From contig JAHBMJ010000709.1 of assembly GCA_018398765.1 (NCBI GenBank), positions 1 through 50,234 of the forward strand: a stretch of 50,234 bases of DNA, read 5' to 3'. The stretch is from Chromera velia (Eukaryota > Sar > Chromeraceae). Shown here one piece after another: positions 1 to 11,871 of the stretch (its first letter is position 1; each line of letters starts with the position of its first letter). The notes beneath the pieces were generated by a model, which made no database searches, had not been told where the DNA came from, and was given only the letters and a program-made list of their open reading frames with translations. A program made the translations under genes and the position numbers.

Positions 1-282
<282 letters not shown>

Positions 283-513
283 GGGAATGAGAAGAGCGAG
301 CGACAAAACACATAAATCACTCTACCGCAGAAAGAAGCACGGAAGAACTAGGTAAGAGAAAAGGTTTTCTGCCCAGACACCCAGTCAGTCCGGCAGGCAC
401 ATACATGCACAGGCAGGAAGGCAAGCTTGCAGGCCCCTTACTCCCACCTGGTCAGGAACCAATCAGTCAGCCAACCAGAGAAAACGCCGACCAATGGACC
501 AATCGACTTTCCT

Positions 514-633
514 ACCTACCGTGCACATTGCACATGCCCTCACAAGTCCTCTGTCAACACTTTCACACAGAAAAAAAAAAAGACTGACCTACCTTGCACA
601 CTGCACATCCCCTCCCAAGTCCTCTGTCAACAC
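514..633 (-). repeat. Tandem partial duplication of the last visible IF-2 exon
   Basis: Bases 514-560 and 587-633 are 47-bp direct repeats with four mismatches by eye. The second copy is the 3' part of IF-2 exon 20 plus its 5' splice site. The first is a decayed duplicate lying in the following intron. In the exon's frame the duplicate has a TGA where the real exon has GGA, so it cannot be used as an alternative in-frame exon. A stretch of A bases (T on the coding strand) separates the copies. Confidence 0.75.
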
Positions 634-3600
634 GTCATACGACGCGAGCTCTCCGAGCAGTTTGGGGATGTCCGTCTGTTGGCATACAAATGGGTGCAAG
701 CAACATATTTCGACTGAATCCTCGCGGATTCACTCATCCATACTTTCAGTCAGTCGGTCGGTCGGTCGGTCAGCCTGCCAGCCCACCAGACAGTCAGGCA
801 GCCGACCGGTCCGCAAACCAGTCAATATTCAGCCAGACACCCACCCACCCAGCCAGCCGCTCTGTCTGTCTGTCTGTGTTGAATGAAGCGGGGGCACATG
901 AAGGCAACCAACGCACCCCCCAAGATATGAAGGGCTCACTTGTCTTTCAACATAACTTGATTTTGTTCAGCTGATTCTTGAGAAGAACGTCCAGTCAGTC
1001 CACGCATTTTCGCTCCTACTCGTGTCGAAACTGGCTTGTCAGCCAGCTCTGTAACGTTCTGTCGGTCTTCTGTCTTTCGTTTCAATGAACAGTCCACTGA
1101 AAGAAAAGAGGACAGAACACGAAAAGGAAGGAATGGTTTGACGACCTGCATGCCTCACCCTTCTCTCTCTCCCAAAAATTTGAACTACAGATAGACGGAC
1201 CGTCGGCTTATCAATCTTATTTACTGCCACAATAACGGGCACTTCCGCTGCCCTAATCATTTTGATGCTCTCGACCGTCTGCTCCATCACACCGTCATCC
1301 GCAGCAACGACAAGGACAACCACGTCCGTCACGTTGGCGCCTCTGCCTCGCATCTCTGCAGCAGGATGCTTGTTTCAATTGTAGACCCAGATTTCTACAT
1401 AGAGATTCGATTTCCTTGATCCGCTTGTAACTATAGAGTGAAAAGTTGACAGAAGAAAAGGTGAAGAAAAAGATGTCTGTCCGTTTGCACACTTTCTCAT
1501 CACTCTATGCGCCCCGTCCGTCAGTCAATTAGAAGCGTTTGTAGAAAGAACATCCAGAGATAGACAGAAAGAAACAAAAACAAGAAAAAGAGAACTACCC
1601 TTCACATACACTCATTCAAAGGTACCGTGCCTTGACGTTTCTCTACAGGTGCTCTTTCGCGTTGTCCATGCATGCGTACACGAATTTGCACATACGGACC
1701 CTTGAACGCTGCGTGTCCTGGTGTGTCTATGAAAGTAATCTTGGTCGATTTTCCGCCGGACGCTTCGGCTTTGGCGTCCTCGCCCGCTTTCTTTCCTTTC
1801 TTCTTCTTCTTGTCCTTCTTCTTCTTGTCCTTCCCTCCGCCCTTCGCTTTCGTCTCTTCTGCGGTGTCAACCTGCACAACACAATTGCAGTCAGTACAAA
1901 TACAGCAGGTGTCCGAGAGCGTTTCTTTCCGAACCATCGTGAGGGCTCGTCTGAGGCCCGACCCTGGACTGTCCATGTGAATCTGAGGTTCGCTGTTTGA
2001 ATGGTTCATGCACAATTGAGTGTAGAGAATCTCCGTGCAAGATTGCAACTCTCTCCTATCAGTGGACAGAGAGGAACGCCCGTGTTTGCCCATTGTCTCT
2101 GTGTATGTTTTTCATTCCTTCTGGTTGCGGACGTCCGCATGGGAACACGTACATTCAGATGCACGATCTCTCCCATCGTCTGCAATGCGTATCACACTCA
2201 TCCTCCACCACGCACCCAGCCAGGAGCCCCGCACTGACCATGTACGCTCCAATTGACTGCGTGATTCCTCCTACCTCCCCTGATGCCACCTTAGCCTTTC
2301 TGATCGCGTCCAGCAAGGAAGTTTTACCATGATCTACGTGCCCTGCATCCATGAAATTTGGTATGTGCATCCATCCGGTTTTTGCAGACACCCTCTTGGC
2401 GGCATCTTTTTTTTTTGAGACGCTGAGCCTCTGTGCAAAGCGGCAGGCATAATCGTGTTATCCTGCCGGCGTCTTTTCTGCAGAGTTGACATCCAAACGT
2501 TTTCCTTTTCCTTTCTTTTCTAGGCGCCTTCAGGGTCTCTCGTCTTTTCAAGAAGTATTGTATGGGGGCTTAGTGGGGCTCCGTCATTTTGTGTGTGCTG
2601 CATCATTGGTCCTTCGCACATCATTCTTGCGCAGTTCCTGTGGATTCCATATCATGTCGAGGCACTCACCCATAATTGTCACACAAGGAGGACGTGGCAT
2701 GGCCCCCTCCTCGTCGTCTGAACGTTTCCTCTGCAAACAACAGAAGGCAGATAGACAGACAAATAATCCGACCTTCCTCATTGCCCCCCTCTTCTGTCTC
2801 TTCTGGCAGACACACCCAATATTGGTACGCTCATTTGTTCCTCAGAGAGAGTCAGGAGACACAAAGAGACATAGCCAATAGAGGCCTCATCCCTTGAAAA
2901 ACATCAACTGTCCCTTTCACATGATGGCCTGCCCTGGAAATGAGGCAGGAAGCAGGAAGGACAGAAACCCCTGTCTGATTGGATCTGCTGAATGAACGGC
3001 GGTCAAAATATTGCAACCACGCCCACGCCATTTCTTATTTTCCACGGAAGAAGCAGAAGCATGTCAGACGCAAACAACCACTCGAGCCCAGAGGAAAACA
3101 AAAACCTTCAGGCTCCACTCTATTTGGACGCAATCACGTACCCTTCTTCCCACCCCCCCTTCCTCGTCTCCATCCTCATCACCCTCAAAGAAACCCGCTA
3201 ACGGGTCCTCCTCCGTCCACTGCAAGCAAACAAACACGCACATACAGGGACACAGCAGCTTACAGTTAAGTGACACACAGAAAGCGTAAAAAGACCCGCG
3301 CATGGCGTAGAGAAATGAAATCATTAATGCTTTTGCCCGTTCACCGCAAGACAAAAGAACGTCGTTTCACACATCTGTTTGTCTGCATGCACAAAATGGA
3401 CCTAGTCAAGCGTGCATATTGGAGAGTCAGTCGACACCAGAGGAGGAAAGCCTGCCTGCCTACATGCCTGCGTGATTACTTGAGGAATTAAAGACACACA
3501 TGAGTGTGCGCGTAAGGGCGCATGTGTGCATGCCCGCGTCTTCATGCGCAGGACGTGGGTAGGCAGGCGAGTGTGTGCTTCTGTGAGTGTGCGTAAGGGC

Positions 3601-4958
3601 GAGAGAGCCTTTCGCAAAAAGATGCGACAGGTCACTAACAGAGGAAGACAAGGTAGAAAAAGAGGGGAAAAAAGAGAAAAAGAGAAAGAAGAAAGCCAGA
3701 CAAGGCGGCACCCTGCCTTTGACTAACCCCCCGGCCAAATGCCTTCGCAACTCTCTTCGCAACTGCTCTGTCGACTTCGTTCTTCGCTGTCGCCATGACA
3801 CCTTCCTGCTTGTCAAGCACATTCGGAAAGAAGGAGGGGAAGGGGTGGTGAGGGGACATGAGGGGATGGGAGATGTCGACAAGAAGTACAACAACCCAGA
3901 GATCAACAAATAAATCAAATACAATAAAAATTGTACCGCACGCTGTGATCTCCGGTCGAGGAGCGAAAAGAAAAGCCGATAAAAGAAGGGAGGAATGCGG
4001 GAGCGAACTCCGACTCGCGGCTCCGTCTCACATTTTCTCAAGGGCACACACACGTGTAAATGTGTCCTACCAGCAAATGTGCAAGCGCATGAAGTTGCTC
4101 TCACAAAAATAATACATTGACCACCAACCCACTTCCATCATCAAGTGTTTGACGATGTCGCTCAGCGTCGCTCTTCCCCTAATGGCCTCTCGCAGCTGTT
4201 CTACTGTGGGATTCACCCCTGGAGGGAAGTACACAGGGTTTCGAGGGTCTTCCTTGTACCTCTCCCACATCTCTCTGCACCCATGTATGTACATAGAGGT
4301 ACAAACACTAACGCAAACAAGAACCCTGAGCACACAAGGAACAAATAGACAGGGGTCTGGCATCGGAGCCGCCTCCACAGAAATGTTACAGGCATGCGTG
4401 TTCGTGAGTGAACAGCCCCACACCTACTCATAATGTTCTTTGGGAGAATATCGCATGATGATCAGAATTGTATGGTTGGACATCAGTCGAAAACCTGACT
4501 CGTAGCTCTCCCACATTGGGGCACAAGCAGAAACGTATGTGTCCACGGGTGTCAAGCCGGTACACACACAAGTCTCATTCATGCAGTTCCATGGACTCTA
4601 CGCTTCCCTTTCGTGTTTGTGTTTAGTCTGTCTGAGTGGCTCCTTTGAGTCTTCATGTTTTGGGCGGGCTAACGAATCAGGCGTGTCAGTCACTGCCGTA
4701 CTTTCGGATCGCTTATCTGTCTCCCTATCCTCTCTTGTGTCGTGCAAAAAGGAGAAATCACATGGTCTGTCTGTCTGTTTGTCTGCCTGCCTGACCGACT
4801 CACTCTTTGGCCCTCTTTCCTGCTCTTTCCCTCTTTGTATCGTCGTCGATGTCCTCCCTGCCGAAGCGGTCGGCCTGCGTGCAAATTGAGTTTGTAGGTC
4901 TCACGTCTTTTCTTGACGCATCAGGGAGAAGTTGTCGTCGTCGTCGTCGTCGTCGTCG

Positions 4959-4995
<37 letters not shown>

Positions 4996-7520
4996 GAGAC
5001 ACACACACACACCAAAGGAATGGCCCCAGAGAAAAAGTGGCGACAGAGAGAAAGACAAAACGAGGTCACGCACCTCCATCTTTTTGATGATGTTGTACCT
5101 CTCCGCATACACGTCCTCGTTTTCTGCAGAATCCGCAGAGCAGCGCATCCAAACAATCGGAGGAAAAACATGAATGCTACTCAGGGCACATCTACACAGC
5201 ATCTATCGGCCGTTTTTTGCACAGCTGGTAGAGCAGACTCGAACTGACAAGAGACAGAGGCACCAACTATCAAGATTCCCGGAAATAACCGCAAGAAAGC
5301 GGCACAGGAAAGGAACGGAGGGGGACGACAGGCGCAGACAGATTTATCAGACGACAAGAATGAAATAAGGTTCAAGGCCCTTAGTCCCGGAGCACTTGAG
5401 AGCACGCCCCCCCTCCCAGTGAGCGAGTGAGAGAATGAGAGCGAAATTATTTGTCAACGTTCCGATGCTATCACTGTCCATGGACTCACTGGTCTGATCA
5501 GATTAGAAGTCGATACAGAAACGAAAACTGACCGATTTTTTTTCCCGCGGCTCTAGCCTTCGCCCTTTCTGCAGCTCTTTCAAACTGCATGCACGAAATA
5601 GGAGAGAGAAGAGAGGAGAAGCGAAGAGAAGAAGGGAAGCCGGCTCCGCATACACCAAAGAGAGAAAAACAGAAAGAGAGAAAGCGAGGGGGAGAGAGAG
5701 AGAGAGAGAGAAAGAGAAGACGGTCAAAGAAACAATCTGGCCAACCAACAAGCAAATGAAGCAAAAAAGAAACATAGCAAGACCCACAAAGTAATTGAAA
5801 GAGCGAACACATGATACCATTTAGGACGGTCACAATCCGTCGAAGAGAAACGGAATAGGAGGGAAGGAACGAAAGGAGGCTGCAGACGAAGAATAAAGGA
5901 AGCGAACGGGAAAAACGCAGGGAAAGAAAGCACCGAATAACAAGAAGCAAGCCTTCCACGCACCAACCGCACCTTCTTCGCCTTCACCCGGTCCATGTCT
6001 ACCCAGCGCAGTGCATACTTCGGCAGATCTGCGAGAGAGAGAGAATGCATACATGCATGGACTGATTTGTGCGCGACGATGTGTACTGTTGTACGGGTGA
6101 AGTAAACTCTGTACAGGTGCATCTCTTATCAAAGTCGCCGACGTGCTTTTCTTATGGGCTTTTTGTTCCCGTCACAGCCTCCTTCCGTGAATGTCCTGCC
6201 GACCGAGCGTCTGTCTCCCTTCTCTCAATGATTCTTCCGCCGGTCCGAACTGGCGCAAAGCATAACCTATCACGCGGCCACAAAAGCCGCTCGAACCACA
6301 CCACCTTTACACACAAATATTCAGTATGCACCTCCAAAAGCCTTTCCTTCCTGAAGTGTTCACCCACGCAATCCCCCACCCACCCACTTGTCTCCGGGTC
6401 CCTCGCGATCCTCTCAACCACCACGTCGATCTCCTCGCCCGGAGAAACCACAAACGAAAGCCTGGTGTCTCGGTACGCAGGAGGGGCGTATTTGCTGCAG
6501 CGGGAGAATCAAACAAGCGGCAGAAAAGAGAGGCAATGAGTGAGCACACAGACATCCGACTGAGCGGAGGTCGCGAGAAAGGGGAAAAAAAAAAGGTCCT
6601 GCTTTAACCTCTGCATGGGGGAAAGAGAAAGCCAACACATTCAGAGCCATCGCACACGCGTCTCGGAAGAGGTGTTTGAGAACTTGAGCACCACAGGCTC
6701 ACACCGAGATGCTCGTGCAGATTTATCAAAAATCAAACTCAATCAAAAAGCGAACTCAATCAAAAAGCAACCTCGATCAAAAGAGCAAACTCAATCAACA
6801 GAGCAAACTCAATCAAAAAGCAAACTCGATCAACAGAGCAAACTCAATCAAAAAGCAGACTCGATCAAAAGAGCAAATTTGATCAAAAGAGCGTCAAACA
6901 AACACACAATCATCCATTTCCAGGCCGGGAAATTCGACGATCCTCAGCCTGCTCTAACGAGAAACATGTGAAAGGAGGAGGACAGAAAGTAGCCCTACCA
7001 AACAGGCTTGCGTGATGAAGAACTTGATGAGAAAATTAGAAGAAGAAAAAGAAGGAAGAGGGAGCGCCACCCAACTTACGAGGATATGAACGAAAAAAAG
7101 CCGTTTGGCAGCATTACGTAAACTCCACTCTCTGCCACCGCTGCGACCCGACACCCCACAAGAATGTCTCCCCTCTCGATAAAGAAATTTTGCTTCTTTC
7201 GTGGGTCGTGGCAAGAAAGCACCTGCATGCAGGAAAGTGAAGAGTCAATAGGTGAATTGATCCATCCTTGAAACAGAAAAAAGAGAAATGGAACGCTCAT
7301 TCCGCCGTCGCGTGATTCATTTCTCTTCTCCAGATGAAACCAAACACTCACGATCTTTGAATGAACTTCTGCACATCATGTTCAATTCGAAACACGATCC
7401 TGAATGCCAAGAGAGACAGAAAGATCAACACAGACGGACCCTATTCCTGCGCAGACAGGACACACGCACACACACCCGCACACACACACACGCACGCACG
7501 CACGCGCGCGCACACACACA

Positions 7521-7563
<43 letters not shown>

Positions 7564-7612
7564 AAGGTCCAAACACGGGCACACTCTCCTTTTCCTCTCT
7601 GTGTGTGTCTGC

Positions 7613-7643
<31 letters not shown>

Positions 7644-7696
7644 CGTGTGTGTCCATGAGAAAGAGAAAGAGGGAGAGAGAGAGAGAAAGAGGGAGG

Positions 7697-7729
<33 letters not shown>

Positions 7730-8538
7730 GGAGGGAGAAAGAGGGAGGGAGAAAGAGAAAGAGAGAGAGAGCGAGAGAAAGAGGGAGGGAGAAAGAGAAA
7801 GAGAGAGAGAGCGAGAGAAAGAGAAAGAGGGAGGGAGAGAGAGAAAGAGAAAGAGAGAGAGAGAGAGAGAGCGACGAACCAAAGGGTCCAAAGTGATTCT
7901 GGGAGGAGGATCGCTCGGTCCCCTCGAGTCAGACAGACAGAGGGCCCCTAGTCTCTTCCCAGGGTACAGCCGCGCCATCGCGCGCCCTTGGTAGAAGTCC
8001 ATTCCCTCCAGCCCCTTCGGCTTCAAATTCCGACCCGTAATTGATACTGATTGCCCGTCATCGAAAAAGACCTTTCCGGTCTCACCGCCATCAATGCCCC
8101 CTACCGTGACATTGTAGACTTCTCCTCTTTCCTTTGGAAATGGACTCTGTCGTCTTACTGGAAACGCAGAGAGGAGACACTCAATCGGTTTGTTCTTGTC
8201 GAACGTAGAAGGTCTCAAGTCGAAAACGTGAAGAGACACAGGGGCATCCTCTTGTAGACCGGAGACAGACGGCGGGGTCTGTTTGAAATTTGGGGGCTCC
8301 AGGGTCCTGTCTGGAAGGATGCCCCTCAGCTTGGGGTATTTGCTCAGACGGATGATGGCAACGTTACCGTCAACAGATGCGACCTTGCCCTCAACAAGCT
8401 CGCCAAAGTCGGGCAGCTTGCCGGACGATATTAATTTGTGTGTCGCCTCGCTCAGCCCGCTGGCAAAGCTTTCCTCCAGATGCCCCGGCAGAAGACTTTC
8501 ACCTGCCTTCCATGTGCAGGACGTCGACGCTCTCACCT

Positions 8539-8576
<38 letters not shown>

Positions 8577-11220
8577 AGACACGGAGAAATTAATTTTGCA
8601 GCAGCCTCCCACCCCACCCACTCTATGCGGGTTTACACTGGATTCGCTCTGACCCGTAGCAAAGAAGCGGACAATGCAGAAACGCCTCTCAAATGCTCGA
8701 GTGGAACACAAGACAGATAGAGAGATAGACAAAGAGACAAACAGGCAGAGAGGCATACAGGTGGAGAGAGAAACAGATTCTACACCTTCTTTTTCTTTTT
8801 TTTTCTTTCCTTGAGCAAAGAAGAAAGCAGAGAGACAGAAAGATATGAACAACGAAGTTCGTGAAGAAGGGAAGGCCGTTTCCATAGGACGTCAAGTGTC
8901 CAAAAAGAGACACTCACTCACTTTTCCCCTGACAGGGGCTAGGGGTCTCTCTCTCTCCATTCCGTTCAGGCCCTCGGGTCTGTCTCTCCTGGGCCCAGGG
9001 CCCCGGCCGCCTGGCCTGGGTCCTCTCCATGGGTCTGAGATTTTCTTTACCGACAGTCTCCAGTTTTGTTTCTCTTCGTTGTATCCGATCACACGCACGC
9101 GAACCTCTTGGCCAGGCTGCCTCAACAGCAGCCGAACAGAAAGGTCAGTCAGCAAAGAAGCAAAGGAATGAATGAGCGAACAAATGAGTGAGTAAATCAC
9201 AGCCTAGATCCTTTTTGCAGAGAGGCGAAACGAGACAGAAATGAGAAAAAAAAGGGGCGGAGGAAGAAAAGAGAAGCGAAACGGACTACGCCCCCTGCTG
9301 CTCTCTCTTCTACTCACACTTAACTTCTTCCTCCAAAACTCCCTGTCTTCACTTCACTTTACTCTGCCTGTCAAACCATGAGAAAAGGCAAAAAGGGGGA
9401 GATTTATGTGGCAATGACGTGAGCATGAAAACATCAGACAGACTATATGGGTTCTTTCCCTCCTCGACAGACGGACAAATCAGACGGGCAAAATGGCCTC
9501 AACAACTCACCGAAAATTGGTCTGTCAATGCCTCGTCTCCGTCGCTTACTTCAGCTCTGCAGCCGTACAGAAAAAATGACATGGATGCATACATGTGGGG
9601 TGCAGAAACCTCGTAGATCTAATTAGACACATCCAGGCTGGTAGTCCTATTCACCCCCCCTAAAAGTGCTTCTGCCGCAACAGAACGAACACTCCATTCA
9701 TGCGAACTTGCCAGAGGGTCATAAAAAAAAGGTTTCATCCCGATCAAGATCATCATCGAGCGTACAGCGACACATACGCAAGAACGAACACAGACGCAGA
9801 TGGACGAACGGACAGGCGCACACGGAGACGCGCAGACATCAGGCGAGTAATCGTTCTTTCTGTCGTCTCGGCCACTTGCCCTCCTTCTTTTTGAGAGAAC
9901 GAATGAATGAATGAATGAATGAATGAATGAATGAACGAATGCAAGGAGGGAGGGAGGGAGGGAGGGAGGGAAGAAAGGAAGGAAGGAAGGAAGGAAGGAC
10001 GTAAGAAGGTAAGGAGGGGAGGAAGGGAGGAAAGAAGGAAGGAAAGAGCGGTGGAGGAAGGTTGCGATGGAGCAAAGAGGAAAGAAGGGCACGGAGAACG
10101 ATCTGCACGACTTCTGCCTGCCCTCACGCCACCTCTCGAACGATCCCACCGACTGACTTATGAAGAAATCCGTTGCCTCCATCGGGAAGCGCCGCAAAGA
10201 GAAAGTCCGGGAGCACACGCGTCACCCTACATACCCGAATCTGCAGTGCGAAACGAAAGAGAAAAAAGTGAACGCAAGAAAAATAGTGTCTCCTTTTCTC
10301 CGCTCATCTCCCTCGCCCTGTCATCTCTTCTAAATCTGGGAAGTCAGTTGAGTTGCTACTGTCTTCACTCGCCGACTACTCACAGACACACTCTCCGACA
10401 AACGCATTAACTCGCTCACTCGCTTGCCCGACATCTCACGCACTTGACATTCAGTCACTCACGCACTCCGTCAGTTTTTTCGTCAACTGTTCAATGTCGT
10501 AACCAAAGAAAGAGGGCAGAAAGGGAGGAAGAGATGAGTGAAGAAACTGTGAGTGTGAGGACCAGAGCGTGGCCGGTGCTTTTGCTAGGCGGGGGAAGAG
10601 CGGGAGTTCACACAGCGGGACTTCAGAAGGAGAGAGCGGAGGGAGAGGAGACGACCGGGAATGCAGTCTAAGCAAATGGACGGTCTCAACGCACCATCCT
10701 CTTCTTTCTCTCTCTCTGCATTGGGGAGACGGGGAACCCTCACGTCGCCCCTAAATTATTTTGCGTGCAAGTCGTGATTACATGCAGACAACCAGAGGTG
10801 CCTAGAGAGAGACCAGTAATGAGGTAGCACTGAATTCTTTCGCTTTCTGAGGGTGCCCCTTTCCTCCTGCCCGTCTCCGCTTTCCATCATGTACATGCCT
10901 ACCTGTCCCTGTTGTGTCTCCCCCTCTGTCTCCTCCCTTGCCGCCGCCGCAGCCTTTTGCAGAAGGACACTCCGCGTTCCCACAGACCGCCTTTGCAGTG
11001 CTGTTTGGCTTTGAAGGAAAGGAAGGGTGCCCCCTGTCCCTAAACTCGGGGAGTGTACTCCTTGTGACCTCCTGAACCTTTCCCGTCTCCTCCACAGCCC
11101 GCTCCCTGACGGTTGAAATGCAACAGCACAGCTACTCAACAGAAGCAGATGGAGCCCGAGTGAACATCGTCGGGAGGGTAAACTGCGTCCACTCCGCTGG
11201 TAAAGTTCTTCGCTCCCCAT
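593..11220 (-). CDS. Plastid-targeted S1-domain/IF-2 fusion protein (3' end outside window)
   Basis: Bacterial-type translation initiation factor IF-2, the GTPase that places initiator tRNA on the small ribosomal subunit, here preceded by S1 RNA-binding domains. Twenty exons on the minus strand: 11220-10903, 10240-10158, 9556-9511, 9116-8918, 8502-7880, 7222-7080, 6494-6388, 6028-5964, 5584-5533, 5123-5074, 4874-4804, 4505-4428, 4274-4133, 3805-3728, 3219-3142, 2730-2670, 2342-2239, 1871-1700, 1355-1201, 675-593. All junction phases agree, giving 902 codons plus 2 nt. Residues 1-35 form a signal peptide ending AVA|FQP. S1 domains lie near 104-175, 250-329 and 438-516. A charged linker (about 520-610) leads to IF2_N (634-683). 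The GTPase follows: GHVDHGKT at 732-739, GGITQ 756-760, DTPGH 815-819, NKID 869-872. Domains III-IV should continue beyond the window. Weakest points: the exon-12 acceptor (GAG, not CAG) and the exon 4/5 junction, where an alternative pair 4 nt away gives the same length. The IF-2 identity is certain; the single-gene model is inferred from phase and from the lack of any start or stop between the parts. Confidence 0.85.
4932..5013. repeat. Compound (GTC)n-(TC)n-(CA)n microsatellite
   Basis: Ten or so GTC units are followed by (TC)n and (CA)n tracts. It sits in the IF-2 intron between exons 11 and 10. No coding role is visible. Confidence 0.9.
6728..6895. repeat. Imperfect tandem AATCAAAAAGCAAACTC array
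   Basis: About ten degenerate units of roughly 15-17 bp with the theme ATCAAAAAGCAAACTCA or ATCAACAGAGCAAACTCA. It lies within the IF-2 intron between exons 7 and 6. The units drift in sequence, so this is an old minisatellite rather than a microsatellite. Confidence 0.8.
7460..7872. repeat. Large CA/GT and GA-type microsatellite block
   Basis: A (CA)n/(CG) tract is followed by (GT)n and then about 200 bases of GAGAGAAAGAGGGAGG-type purine repeats. It begins just inside the IF-2 intron between exons 5 and 6. On the transcript this makes the start of that intron a long pyrimidine run directly after the GTTCGT donor. Long ORFs through it are repeat artefacts. Confidence 0.92.
8540..8573. repeat. 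(CA)n microsatellite
   Basis: A short pure (CA)n run inside the IF-2 intron just upstream, in the gene's sense, of exon 5. Confidence 0.9.
9896..10055. repeat. (GAAT)n and (GGGA)n/(GGAA)n tetranucleotide repeats
   Basis: About eight GAAT units are followed by GGGA/GGAA purine repeats. It lies in the IF-2 intron between exons 2 and 3. No coding content. Confidence 0.92.
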
Positions 11221-11871
11221 CTACAAGGTCACAATCATTGGTTGCTTACGTCGCCCTCACACAACGGTGCTGTTCCAACGGCTTCTCAAGACACATAAAA
11301 TGGAAAATTCGGACGGTCAAGTGCCTCTGTATCACTTCTGGCAAGACAACCAGGCACGGAAGACACACTTCAACATGTTCTGACACAGCAGTCACGTTAC
11401 TTTCACACTCTGCCAGGTTCAGCGCTCAGACTACATGGCCGCAAGTACGTGGCGGAGGTGTCCTACCCGTCTCCGCGCCAGACCGGCCGCGCCCGCGCGT
11501 GCGTGCGCGCATACCGCGCGCGCGCATGCCAAAATTCATCGTGCAAAATTCTTTTTGACTGTGCGCATATATGCTTGCATGATCGATCGATCACTTAATT
11601 CATGATCGAATTAAAAACAAAAAAAAATAACAATCTGCATGCATTCTAACACGTACATGCATGCATGTACGTACGTCAAATGTCTACAGCTTGCCGTCTC
11701 ACAGAAAATCTCAGCAATTCAATCTCATTCCTGTACGCTTCCATACAGGGTCATGAGGCATACACGTGCTTGGAAAAAATTCCCTCCTTCGAGACTGTCA
11801 GTCTGACTGGTCCACCTGAAAAAGGCAACAGTTTCACCGTCTCCCTTTTTCTTTCTGTTGGAGCAGACACG
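11221..11871. promoter_or_regulatory. Shared divergent promoter of the S1/IF-2 and J-domain genes
   Basis: The two start codons lie head-to-head 651 bp apart, so both promoters must sit here or overlap. Visible landmarks are a GC-rich stretch (about 11470-11525), the palindrome GCATATATGC at 11565-11574, GATCGATCGATC at 11582-11593, and a perfect 22-bp palindrome at 11651-11672 centred on TGCATGCA. TGCATGCA is a known binding motif of ApiAP2 factors in apicomplexans; a role here is inference. Confidence 0.55.
11651..11672. promoter_or_regulatory. 22-bp perfect palindrome centred on TGCATGCA
   Basis: The inner 18 bases read GTACATGCATGCATGTAC and the flanking AC/GT extend the symmetry to 22 bp. 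It is 200 bp upstream of the J-domain gene start and 431 bp upstream of the IF-2 start. It could be a dimeric transcription-factor site; this is not proven. Confidence 0.5.

Noticed and set aside
5220-5260. tRNA-like D-arm words (AGCTGGTAGAGCAG)
   Set aside because: No matching acceptor stem, anticodon loop or GGTTCGA T-arm at the right spacing; it lies in an IF-2 intron.
7288-7951. Long frames rich in Arg-Glu or Thr-His
   Set aside because: They are translations of GA, CA and GT microsatellites; the real exon on the other strand ends at 7880.
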